A DNA stretch of 36,680 nucleotides, from positions 1 to 36,680 of the forward strand of contig JAHDND010000191.1 in NCBI GenBank assembly GCA_018435665.1, given 5' to 3'. Below the pieces are notes generated by a model, which saw nothing but the letters and a program-made list of their open reading frames with translations, was not told the origin of the DNA and searched no databases. Below, in pieces: positions 16,923-24,628 of the stretch. How positions within the stretch are numbered: the stretch's first letter is position 1; each line of letters begins with the position of its first letter. Both the position numbers and the translations under genes were made by a program. The DNA comes from Candidatus Thiosymbion sp. (lineage in GTDB: Bacteria; Pseudomonadota; Gammaproteobacteria; Chromatiales; Chromatiaceae).

Positions 16923-17001
16923 CGGGGTCGGGCGCAACATCCGCTTTACCCTCGGGTGGATGATCGGGGCCGGGACGGGGCCGGGATGGGCATCGGCATG
17001 G

Positions 17002-18066
17002 TCAGGCCGCCTGCCGCTGACTCGGGTGACAGCGGGCGCCGGAGGTTTCGATGGCCACCTTGATCACCTGCGCGGGCAGCTCCAGCAACCGCCCCTGGAT
17101 GAGGGAGAAGAGGGCCATGAGGTCCTGCTCCCGCAGGATGAGGTAGGCCATGGCCCGGGCGACACCGGTCTGGCCCTTGTGGATCACATCCAGGGCCTCG
17201 CCACGGACGTAGGCGTTGAGCCGCCGCTGCACCTCCATGTGATCGTGGCTGCCCGCCAGCAGGGCCTCGAAGGGCGGCGGCAGGGCGGCCAGCACGGCGG
17301 CGAAGGAGTCGAGGTTGACCAGGGCCAGCAGCCGCTCCCGGTGCAGCCGCCGCACCGAGGGCACCAGTTGAAAGAAGGTGACGCTGGAAGACAGTTGATA
17401 GGCGAAGCGGAAACGCAACAGCCAGAGGATATCGATCCGGTCGAGCAAGGCGCCGATGAGGCGGCGCAGGCAGGGGCATTCCTGCTCCGGGAAGGGGGAT
17501 ATGTCGCGGACCAGTCCGGTCAGGTAGCGTTGGTCGATGGCCGCCTCCAGGGCGAAGGGCTCCTGCTGGCGCTCGAAGACCACCCGCGCCTGGCGGGCGA
17601 TGAAACTGTAGGGGCCGCCCTCGAGCTGGCGCAGCAGTTCCAGGACATTTTCCGCCTGGAAGAGACTGTCCTGCATGGGCAGGCGCAGGTCGTGGGGCAG
17701 TTCGTAAAGGTTGCTGGCGATCACCTTGCGGTCCAGGTCATGGAGCTTGCCCCGGATCAGGGTCTTGAGGTTGGCCAGGGCATAGTGGCGTCCCCAGTCC
17801 AGGATCAGGGTCCGCTCCGGGGCGTCCATGGGCCGGATGAGGACCCGCAACTCGGCGAGGAGGGTGTTGATCAGGGCCTGCTCCACCGCCCGGCTGCGCG
17901 CCTTGACCGGCAACTGGCTCTCCAGGGCCGCCGTCAGGTCATATTCCGCCGCCAGCTCCTCGACGCGCCGCTCCGCCAGCAGGGCGAGGGTCCCGGGTTG
18001 AAACAGCCGGGTCGCCATGGCCGAGACCCGGGTGTGCAGATAGGCCTGATGCGCCGCGAACTTCAT
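17002..18066 (-). CDS. atpC: V/A-type ATPase subunit C (d-type rotor collar)
   Basis: V-type subunit C (AC39/d family), which couples the rotor shaft to the c-ring. From ATG 18066 it has 354 residues, close to family length. The frame is open to 18141, but those 25 residues are polar and unlike the family, so the internal ATG with GAGGG upstream was chosen. The protein is alpha-helical with conserved segments such as LANLKTLIRGKLHDL and LRFRFAYQLSSSV. This is not an F-type epsilon chain. Confidence 0.9.
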   Translation of the reverse strand: MKFAAHQAYLHTRVSAMATRLFQPGTLALLAERRVEELAAEYDLTAALESQLPVKARSRAVEQALINTLLAELRVLIRPMDAPERTLILDWGRHYALANLKTLIRGKLHDLDRKVIASNLYELPHDLRLPMQDSLFQAENVLELLRQLEGGPYSFIARQARVVFERQQEPFALEAAIDQRYLTGLVRDISPFPEQECPCLRRLIGALLDRIDILWLLRFRFAYQLSSSVTFFQLVPSVRRLHRERLLALVNLDSFAAVLAALPPPFEALLAGSHDHMEVQRRLNAYVRGEALDVIHKGQTGVARAMAYLILREQDLMALFSLIQGRLLELPAQVIKVAIETSGARCHPSQRQAA

Positions 18067-18270
18067 GATCGGGGAATCATCCCTCGCTTGATGCTGACAT
18101 TGCTGGTCAGGGTGTCGCCATCGGCGGATGGCGGGGATCATCGAACCCAGGATTCAGGGTCAGGGCCATCCTCAGCGAAATCCACAAGGCTGCGGCGTGA
18201 TGCGGGCGCGCCGGGACCAGGGGCCGGTTCGACAGGGGGGATGCGCCCACGTCCGCCGGCGGCCCTATTC

Positions 18271-18585
18271 TCAGTCAGCCGTCAGCAGGAGATCAAAGGC
18301 CGCCACCAAGGCATCCTCTTCGCGTTCCTCTGCCAGGTTGCGCAACTGGACATGACGCTCATCGTAACGGCGCTTTAGTTCGGCGATGGTCTGCTCTGCC
18401 CGCTCCTCCGATTTTTGGATGAAGCTCCGATGCAGATCGGGGATGCGGGCGCGAAAACGTTCTTCGTTCGCCTTGGCCTCGGCAATGGCGGCCTGGACGA
18501 GACGCTCGGCCTCCTCCTCCGCCTCCTGGGCCAGGCGCTCGGCGCGCATCTCCGCCTCTAGCAACCGTTTCAGGGTCTCGTCCAT
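18271..18585 (-). CDS. atpH: V/A-type ATPase subunit H/G (peripheral stalk)
   Basis: A 104-residue, almost wholly charged coiled-coil protein. The N-terminus MDETLKRLLEAEMRAERLAQ matches AhaH/NtpF-type stalk proteins, which pair with subunit E. It is the first gene of the V-ATPase operon. A gap of about 200 bases to atpC shows nothing I recognise. The upstream sequence AAAGA is a weak ribosome-binding site. Confidence 0.88.
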   Translation of the reverse strand: MDETLKRLLEAEMRAERLAQEAEEEAERLVQAAIAEAKANEERFRARIPDLHRSFIQKSEERAEQTIAELKRRYDERHVQLRNLAEEREEDALVAAFDLLLTAD

Positions 18586-18799
18586 TCTTTGTATCGACCG
18601 GATGGTATTAGACGCTGCTTATATTAGCTTATGGTCGATTAATCTTTTGGCGGCAAATGGGCTTTTCTTGAGCCAGGTCAGGAGATCCCCCGCCAGGCTT
18701 GAGAAAAATCAATTCAGCCCCCTGGTAGGTGATTCCGGTTTCTGGCCATGGGAGATGTTGGGCAACGGCAAGGGGCCAGGAGGGGGTGGGTAAGCCGGA
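18586..18799 (-). promoter_or_regulatory. probable promoter region of the V-ATPase operon
   Basis: A short AT-rich island at 18600-18660 lies directly upstream of atpH and contrasts with the GC-rich surroundings. One possible sigma70-like pair on the minus strand is TTGCCG, 17 bases, CATAAG. The match is partial. No clear terminator for the Mbx-like operon that reads into this gap was found. Confidence 0.3.
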
Positions 18800-19303
18800 T
18801 CACACCCCGCCGCCACGGTGGACGAGCTCGTAGTAGAGCTTCTCCAACTGAAGCTTGTGCTGGGTTTCCTCGTGGGCCAGGTAGCGAAAGAGATCGCGGA
18901 TGGGGCCTTCGGGGGTGGTCGCGGCCAGTTCGGCGTAGTGCGTCATGGCGGCGTGCTCGCGGCCCAGGGCGTATTGGAGCACCGCCTGGTCGTCGGGATG
19001 GTCACCCAGGTCCGGGAGGTGGATACCGTCGGAGAACTGGCTGTCGCTGGCGGGGCGGCGGATTTCGGCACCGATCTGCGCGGCCAGGTCGTCCCGCGCG
19101 GCCAGGGCGCGAAAGCGGTCGAAGTGGTCCTGCTCCTCCGCGGCCAATTCCTCCACCAGGTAGCGGATGCGCTTGCTGACCTTGGGGATCAGGTCGGTGT
19201 AGAAGTCGCGGGCGGAGCGCTCGAAGGAGGTGGCCACCTCCAGGATCTCGCGCAGGCTGGTCTGGCCGCGCAGTCGTTCGAGGCCATGGGTACCTTCGGT
19301 CAT
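18800..19303 (-). CDS. rubrerythrin-like ferritin-domain (diiron) protein
   Basis: A 167-residue ferritin-like four-helix bundle. Probable diiron ligands are E28 (SFERSARDFY), E57 and H60 (EEQDH), E116 (REHAAM) and E146 with H149 (EETQH), the paired E and ExxH pattern of rubrerythrin-type proteins. There is no C-terminal rubredoxin domain. Such proteins reduce peroxide or handle iron in the cytoplasm. The ATG overlaps the stop of the ferredoxin-GltD fusion (ATGA), so it is translated with the Mbx-like complex. It may protect its iron-sulfur clusters or receive electrons from the flavin module; that is inference. Confidence 0.85.
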   Translation of the reverse strand: MTEGTHGLERLRGQTSLREILEVATSFERSARDFYTDLIPKVSKRIRYLVEELAAEEQDHFDRFRALAARDDLAAQIGAEIRRPASDSQFSDGIHLPDLGDHPDDQAVLQYALGREHAAMTHYAELAATTPEGPIRDLFRYLAHEETQHKLQLEKLYYELVHRGGGV

Positions 19304-21096
19304 GGGTGGATCTCCCGTTCACGGAGGGCGGAATGGATACTGGCGGCGACCCGGTGGCCGTCGGCCACGGCGGTGACCACGTCCGGGCCACGCACCATGT
19401 CACCGGCGGCCCAGAGCCAGTCCTCACTGGTGCGGCCGCCCCCATCGACCTGGAGGTGGCCCCGCTGCCAGGCAAGGCGCTCGGTCAGTTCCTCGCCCAA
19501 GAGTTCGGTGTCGGTCATCTGGCCAATGGCCTCCACCACCAGATCGGCGGGGTGGCATTGTTCGTCGGTCTCGTCGTAGGTCGGGGCGAAGCGCCCCAGG
19601 GCGTCGAAGATGGCCTTGACCCGCCAGGTCTTGAGCCCGGTCACCCGGCCCGCGGTGATCAGCACCTCCCGGGGACCCCGGGCGGCGAGGATACGGATGC
19701 CTTCCTCGCCGGCTTCCATGATCTCTTCCCGGTCGGCGAGGAAGTGGTCCAGGTCTTCCAGGGCGGTGAGGGTGACGTCCACCGCGCCATGATCGCGACG
19801 TTGCAAGCGCGCCAGGGTGCGGGCGATGTCCATGGCGACGTTGCCGCCACCGATGACCAGCGCCCGGCGGGGGGCGCCGAAGTCCTCGCCGGCGGTGACC
19901 TGGCGCAGCAGGTCGACGGCCTTGCGGACGTCCCGGTGGTCGCTGCCGGGGATGCGGGTGGAGCGGCCGAGTTGCAGGCCCAGGGCGAGGAGCACGGCAT
20001 CATGGTCCCGGCGCAGGTCCGCCAGGGCCAGGTCCTGGCCAACGCGGGTATGACAGCGGATCTCGACCCCGACGTGGCGGATGACGTCGATGTCGCGGTC
20101 GATGGCGGCGTAGGGCAGACGGTATTCGGGGATGCCCCAGCGGGTCATGCCACCGGGCTGGTCCAGGGCCTCGAAGACGGTGACCTTATGGCCGCGGCGG
20201 GCCAGGTCGAAGGCGGCGGTGAGTCCCGCTGGGCCGGCGCCGACGATGGCGATCCTGAAGCCCGTGGCGGGTCCCGGGCCACCGACGATCCGCTGGACCT
20301 GTTCCGGGGTCACCTGGTCCAGGATGTGACGCTTGAGCCAGCGGATGGCGATGGGGTCGCCTTCGTGCCGGGCGGCGCAACGGGTCTCGCATTTATGGGT
20401 GCAGACCCGGCCGCAGACCGCGGAGAAGGGGTTGGTCTCGTAGAGCAGGCGCACGCCGCGTTCATAGTCGCCCTCGCGCACCGCGGCGATGTAATCCGGG
20501 ATGGCCATGTGGGTGGGGCAGGTGGCGATGCAGAGGCCGCAGGCGACGCAGCGGTCGGCCTCCTGGCGTGCCGCCTCCCGGTCATAGCCGGCGACGATCT
20601 CGGCGAAGGACTCGATCCGCGGCTCGGGGGCCAGTTCGGCCATGGGGACCCGGCCCGCCGGCACGAGGCGGTGACCCGCGGGGCGCCGATAGCCCCGGGT
20701 CTCGCCGTCCCAGGGTTTGGTGTCCACCCCGGGGATGAAGCGGAAGGCGTCCGGGTCCAGATCCACCCAGGTATAGGCGTTGGACATGGAGAGGGAACCG
20801 GTCATGCAGACGTCGACGCAGAGGGCGCACCAGCAGCAGCGGCCATAGTCGATACGCGGGCGCAGGCCGGAATCCCCTTGCCGGGTCTCGACGCCCGCCA
20901 CCGGCACCATGTCGATGGCGGCGTTCTGGCAGATGGCCTCGCAGGTGCCGCAGCCGATGCACTGGTCCAGGTCGTTCTGGTGGAAGCCGCGGTAGCGGGG
21001 CGCCCCTTCGCGGCCAAGGGGGTCGGGAATGCTGACCGGGTCGCGAAACAGATATTTCCAGGCGGTGAAGGGGGAGAGAAGGTCGCGGACGCTCAT
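19300..21096 (-). CDS. NuoI/MbxN-like ferredoxin fused to GltD/NfnL-like flavin oxidoreductase
   Basis: A 598-residue fusion. Residues 40-100 hold two 4Fe-4S motifs (C46-C49-C52-C56 and C87-C90-C93-C97), in the place of NuoI/MbhN in group 4 complexes. Residues 180-260 are the GltD-type N-terminal cluster domain (C183, C186, C189, C193, then C228, C232, C236, C240). Residues 281-598 are the two-dinucleotide-fold reductase with FAD motif IVGAGPAG, NAD(P) motif VIGGGNVAMD and C-terminal WAAGDM. GltD and NfnL usually follow the second strand with an Arg-Arg pair that binds the NADP phosphate. Here it reads VTLTALEDL, so NADH is at least as likely. The predicted job is to pass electrons between pyridine nucleotide, flavin and the NuoB-like cluster. 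The start overlaps the preceding 40-codon frame by ATGA. Confidence 0.93.
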   Translation of the reverse strand: MSVRDLLSPFTAWKYLFRDPVSIPDPLGREGAPRYRGFHQNDLDQCIGCGTCEAICQNAAIDMVPVAGVETRQGDSGLRPRIDYGRCCWCALCVDVCMTGSLSMSNAYTWVDLDPDAFRFIPGVDTKPWDGETRGYRRPAGHRLVPAGRVPMAELAPEPRIESFAEIVAGYDREAARQEADRCVACGLCIATCPTHMAIPDYIAAVREGDYERGVRLLYETNPFSAVCGRVCTHKCETRCAARHEGDPIAIRWLKRHILDQVTPEQVQRIVGGPGPATGFRIAIVGAGPAGLTAAFDLARRGHKVTVFEALDQPGGMTRWGIPEYRLPYAAIDRDIDVIRHVGVEIRCHTRVGQDLALADLRRDHDAVLLALGLQLGRSTRIPGSDHRDVRKAVDLLRQVTAGEDFGAPRRALVIGGGNVAMDIARTLARLQRRDHGAVDVTLTALEDLDHFLADREEIMEAGEEGIRILAARGPREVLITAGRVTGLKTWRVKAIFDALGRFAPTYDETDEQCHPADLVVEAIGQMTDTELLGEELTERLAWQRGHLQVDGGGRTSEDWLWAAGDMVRGPDVVTAVADGHRVAASIHSALREREIHP

Positions 21097-21215
21097 GGCT
21101 TCTCCGGGGCTTGGGCTGCCGGCGCGGGCCGGGTGGAACCGTCCCGGGACGGGAGCGGGTCGGCCTGGGGCCGCGGGACCGGGGCCAGCGGGTGCCTGAA
21201 CCGGTTCGGCCTCAT
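21093..21215 (-). CDS. 40-residue Pro/Arg-rich coupled small ORF, unknown
   Basis: ATG 21215 overlaps the NuoD-like stop by ATGA, and its own stop overlaps the start of the ferredoxin-GltD gene by ATGA. The product (MRPNRFRHPLAPVPRP...) is Pro, Arg and Ala rich, with no helix or known motif. It may serve mainly to keep ribosomes moving between two genes separated by 115 bases, or be a small subunit. The exact overlap at both ends is the only evidence. Confidence 0.45.
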   Translation of the reverse strand: MRPNRFRHPLAPVPRPQADPLPSRDGSTRPAPAAQAPEKP

Positions 21216-22390
21216 CGCTCGATCTCCGGCGGATAGGTATGCAGGGAGACCATCAGGGCCGCCACGTCGGCGATGTTGCAGTGGACGATCATCCGTTCCA
21301 GCAGGGCCACGGCATGGGTGTAGGAGGGGCCGCGCACGTTCACCCGGCGCGGGTGGCCGCTGCCGTCGGTGACTAGGTAGTAGCCGTATTCGCCCCGGGA
21401 GCATTCGCCCCGGACATAGGTCTCGCCAGGGGGGATCCGCCAGTGCAGGACATTGGGGAGGGGGGCCATGAAGGGCCCCTGGCGGGGCATCCTGGCCAGG
21501 ATCTGGCGGATCAGGTCCACGGAGAGCAGCAGGTCCCGGCGGCGGACGTCGGCGCGGGTGTAGATGTCCGAATCCTGGCCCGTTACCGGCGCGAAATCGA
21601 GCTGGGGATAGACCAGATAGGGGAAGTCCCGACGGACGTCCCGGGGAACGCCGGCGGCGCGGGCATTGGGACCGGTGACGCCGTAGGGTTCCAGCCAGGC
21701 TGGGTCGATGACCCCCTGGCCAACCGTGCGCTTTTTGAAGACCGCGTTACAAAACAGGGTCTCATGGACGTCCCGCAGGGTGGTCTCCAGCTCCCGCAGG
21801 GTCTCGGCCATGCGTCCAGCGAAACCCGCCGGCAGGCCATCGCGGACACCGCCGGGGAGGATGAACAGGTGGTAAACGCGCGCGCCGGTCAGTTCTTCGA
21901 AGCGATCCAGCATCAGGTCCCGGGCATGGGTGGTCCACTGACCGATGACTCCCAAACCCAGGGCGCCGGCTTGGCCCCCGAGATACATCAGGTAGCTGTT
22001 GATGCGGCCCATCTCCAGGATGAGGGTGCGGATCCAGTGGGCCGCTTCCGGTACCTCGATGCCGGCCAGCTCCTCGACCGCGGCGGCGTAACAGTATTCG
22101 TTGAAGTCCGGCTCCGGGACGCAGATGCGGCAGACGATGGGAAAGCACTGGATGAAGGTCCGTCGCTCCATCAGCTTCTCGAAGCCGCGGTGGAGAAAGC
22201 CCACATGGGTCTTGCCCTCCACCACCTCATCGCCACAGACGGTCAGCTCCAGGGACATATTGCCGGTGATACCGGGGTGCTGGGGACCCTGCCAGAGCTT
22301 GAGGTACTTGCCCGAGCTCAGGTCGATGTCCAAGCTTCCGTCCGCCCGGAGGGCGGGGTACTGGCTGCGGTCGGGGGTGAGGAGGCCCAT
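21212..22390 (-). CDS. NuoD/MbxL-like large subunit
   Basis: A 392-residue homologue of the complex I 49-kDa subunit and the [NiFe]-hydrogenase large subunit. GPQHPG (35-40), HRGFEKLMERRTF (67-79) and the C-terminal ending YPPEIER are NuoD-like. The second His of the quinone loop HPxxH is Thr42, and the Tyr of the quinone site is Phe79. A CxxC (C87-R-I-C90) sits where hydrogenases have their N-terminal nickel ligands, but the C-terminal DPCxxC is absent. It is therefore neither a normal ubiquinone-site subunit nor a hydrogenase. It begins one base after the NuoC-like stop. Confidence 0.93.
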   Translation of the reverse strand: MGLLTPDRSQYPALRADGSLDIDLSSGKYLKLWQGPQHPGITGNMSLELTVCGDEVVEGKTHVGFLHRGFEKLMERRTFIQCFPIVCRICVPEPDFNEYCYAAAVEELAGIEVPEAAHWIRTLILEMGRINSYLMYLGGQAGALGLGVIGQWTTHARDLMLDRFEELTGARVYHLFILPGGVRDGLPAGFAGRMAETLRELETTLRDVHETLFCNAVFKKRTVGQGVIDPAWLEPYGVTGPNARAAGVPRDVRRDFPYLVYPQLDFAPVTGQDSDIYTRADVRRRDLLLSVDLIRQILARMPRQGPFMAPLPNVLHWRIPPGETYVRGECSRGEYGYYLVTDGSGHPRRVNVRGPSYTHAVALLERMIVHCNIADVAALMVSLHTYPPEIER

Positions 22391-22391
22391 C

Positions 22392-22985
22392 TCAGCTCCG
22401 GTCCCCGGGCACGGACGGATCCATGCCCGGGTTTGCTTCAGGATAGAGTCGCTGGCGCATGTGGCTGGCCGGGTCCCACGTTTCGCGCCCAGGGCGTTCA
22501 GCGAAGTTCTCGCGGGCGAACCTCAGGGTGTCGAAGTCGCGCCGGTAGGGGGGGATGTCCCGCCAGTCCTCGAGGATGAACGCCTCGTCCAGCCGGGGGC
22601 TGCCGGGAAAGTCGATGCCGAACATCTCCCGCAGCTCCCGCTGATAGGTGGCGGCGGTAGGCCAGATGTCGTGAATGCTCTCCATGCGCGCCGGCTCCCG
22701 GGGGATACGGACTCGCAGCCCCAGGTCCAGGCGTGCCTCGCGGTTGCAGACCAGATAGGTCAATTGGAAAAGTTCCTCTTCCAGCCAGTCGACGGCGGTG
22801 AGCAGGACCAGATGGCCAAAGCCCTCCCGGTCACGCAGGTGCGACAGGGCCGGGGGCGCGCAGGTGGCCGGAAGGTCCACGAAGGCCAGTCCGGCGCGCC
22901 GCGGCGCCAGGTCACCCAGGGGGAAGAGGGCCTGAAGGCGCGCGTGAACGCCCGCCAGGCTCATCGGGTCAGCATTGCTTGGCAT
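22392..22985 (-). CDS. NuoC/MbxK-like 30-kDa subunit
   Basis: A 197-residue protein with the 30-kDa family signature YQRELREMFGIDFPGSPRL (about residues 115-135), followed by a C-terminal tail that includes WRDIPPYRRDF. The subunit supports the NuoB and NuoD homologues in the peripheral arm and has no cofactor of its own. The N-terminal half is diverged. It is separated from the NuoB-like gene by 81 bases that contain a small stem-loop (CCCCTG/CAGGGG, 23038-23059). ATG 22985 is chosen; an internal ATG (residue 8) is possible. Confidence 0.9.
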   Translation of the reverse strand: MPSNADPMSLAGVHARLQALFPLGDLAPRRAGLAFVDLPATCAPPALSHLRDREGFGHLVLLTAVDWLEEELFQLTYLVCNREARLDLGLRVRIPREPARMESIHDIWPTAATYQRELREMFGIDFPGSPRLDEAFILEDWRDIPPYRRDFDTLRFARENFAERPGRETWDPASHMRQRLYPEANPGMDPSVPGDRS

Positions 22986-23066
22986 GGGGCTCTGGTCTCG
23001 CTGCGGTTCGGGGACGGAAGGCCTCTGAGGGTTGCGTCCCCTGCTGGAAACCTCAGGGGGTTCGCG

Positions 23067-23708
23067 CTACCAGTTGTAGTCCGGCATGTCCCAGTCATGG
23101 ATGACCTGCTTCTGATTAGCCTTGTACCAGGCGAAATTCGCCGCGTACTGGTTGGCCCCTTCGGCCTTGCCGGCGCGGATCAGCTTCTTCAATTCCAAGA
23201 AACCCGCGAGCAGGGCCTCGGGGCGCGGCATGCAGCCGGTGATATAGAGATCCACCGGCAGGTATTGGTCCAGGCGCTTGATGGTGTTGTAGGAGTCGAA
23301 GTACATACCACCGTTGAGGGTGCAGGAACCCAGTCCGACCACGTACTTGGGGTTTTGCATCTGTTCGTAGGAGCGGATGACGCGCTTGAGGGTCTTCACC
23401 GACAGGTAGCCGGAGATGACGAAGAGGTTGGCCTGGCGCGGGGTTGGCCGCCATTGAATGCCGTAGCGGTAGGCGTCGAAGCGCGGCGTCATCAGCGGCC
23501 GCATTTCGATGGCGCCGCAGCCGGTGCCAAAGCCCAGGATCCAGATGGACTCGGCCCGGGCCCAGTTGAACAGATCCTCAACGATGCGCAGATAGGCCGG
23601 GCGTTGGACCTCGGGCAAGGCATCGCAGTAATAATCCCGCAGGGGATCGACCTCGAACTCGACCCCATCGGGGCCCGTGACCAGACGTTTTTCCAGTTCC
23701 GCTTTCAT
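23067..23708 (-). CDS. NuoB/MbxJ-like proximal-cluster subunit with three ligand Cys
   Basis: A 213-residue homologue of NuoB, PSST and hydrogenase small subunits. Cluster ligands seen are C64 (GFGTGCGAIEM), C129 (GLGSCTLNGGM) and C159 (TGCMPRPEAL). Complex I has tandem CC at the first site and group 4 hydrogenases CxGC. Here the Cys three residues before the conserved Glu is Gly65, leaving three conserved ligands. C28 lies far upstream and is not a family position. The proximal 4Fe-4S cluster may thus have an open or unusual coordination site. The frame is open much further upstream, but ATG 23708 fits the family and lies 14 bases after the NuoH-like stop. Confidence 0.94.
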   Translation of the reverse strand: MKAELEKRLVTGPDGVEFEVDPLRDYYCDALPEVQRPAYLRIVEDLFNWARAESIWILGFGTGCGAIEMRPLMTPRFDAYRYGIQWRPTPRQANLFVISGYLSVKTLKRVIRSYEQMQNPKYVVGLGSCTLNGGMYFDSYNTIKRLDQYLPVDLYITGCMPRPEALLAGFLELKKLIRAGKAEGANQYAANFAWYKANQKQVIHDWDMPDYNW

Positions 23709-23722
23709 GGTGTTGGAAGGAC

Positions 23723-24628
23723 TCAGACCCAGAGGATCGCCAGGATGCCGATGGGCACCGCCCAGATCAGGAACCAGCGGATCGATTGCTCGACCCGGAA
23801 GCGCGGTGACACCACCCCCACCACCACCGAGACCATCGTGATGAGGAAGACCTTGAGGAAGAAGACCGGCCAGTTCGTCGCCCCGCCAAAGAACAGGTTC
23901 ATGTAAATGACGACCTTGGCGATGGGGAAGATGGCCCGGTTGGTCTGCAGGAGGGCCAGGTAGGAGGAGTGGTACTCGGTGGGGGGACCGATGGGGATCT
24001 CCTGGGGGGCCAGTACCAGGTCGAAGGGCGGACGCATCATGGAACCCAGGAAGGACAGCATGGCCGCCGCTACCGCCAGTGGGTTGGTGAACAGGGTCCA
24101 GTGGTGGATGCCACCCTGCTGGGCGGCCACGATCTCGGTGACCGACAGGGTCTGGTATTGCAGGGCCACGGCGAAGACCGCCAGGGCGAAGGGCAGTTCG
24201 GCGGCCGTGACCTGGGACAGGCCCCGACTGACGCCGAGGGCGGCGTAGGGATGACCACTCTCCCCCGCCCCCAGGGCCATGCCCAGGGTGCCAAAGAAGA
24301 CGAAGTAGAGGGCCAGGATCAGGTCCCCGGCGAAGGAGAGATTGGCGAAGTAGGCGCTGCCGTAGAGCGTCGGCACGAAGAGCAGCAGACCGATGCCCCC
24401 GGTCAGACGGAAGACGGGTCCCAGGTAGAAATGGACGCCGTGGCTGATGGTGGTCCGCTGCCCGTAGTTCTTGATCAGGTCGACGTAGTTCTGCCAGAGG
24501 GGAATGCCGTGCCGACGTCCAACCCGGGCGGCGATCTTGGCGATCAGGGCATTGAGCAGCAACCCGTAGTTGAAGACGATGAACAGGGTCACCAGGGACC
24601 AGGGGATCCGCATCCAGTCGAAGCTCAT
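23723..24628 (-). CDS. NuoH/MbxM-like membrane anchor subunit
   Basis: A 301-residue NuoH/HyfC-family protein with about eight helices. Family sequences include RRHGIPLWQNYVDLIKNYG near the first cytoplasmic loop and RPPFDLVLAPQEIP in the third, where complex I has its E-rich quinone-channel loop. It links the peripheral arm to the antiporter chain. ATG 24628 is chosen because it overlaps the preceding stop by ATGA; ATG 24649 would add seven residues. Its position between the antiporters and NuoB is the Mbx arrangement and differs from Mbh. Confidence 0.93.
   Translation of the reverse strand: MSFDWMRIPWSLVTLFIVFNYGLLLNALIAKIAARVGRRHGIPLWQNYVDLIKNYGQRTTISHGVHFYLGPVFRLTGGIGLLLFVPTLYGSAYFANLSFAGDLILALYFVFFGTLGMALGAGESGHPYAALGVSRGLSQVTAAELPFALAVFAVALQYQTLSVTEIVAAQQGGIHHWTLFTNPLAVAAAMLSFLGSMMRPPFDLVLAPQEIPIGPPTEYHSSYLALLQTNRAIFPIAKVVIYMNLFFGGATNWPVFFLKVFLITMVSVVVGVVSPRFRVEQSIRWFLIWAVPIGILAILWV

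Noticed and set aside
17002..18141. Longer start of atpC at 18141 and of the hydrolase at 31983
   Set aside because: The additional residues are polar, do not match the families, and in the hydrolase would bury the signal peptide.
21212..24628. [NiFe]-hydrogenase (Mbh, Hyf or Ech type)
   Set aside because: The large subunit lacks the C-terminal DPCxxC, and no maturation protease or Hyp genes are present.
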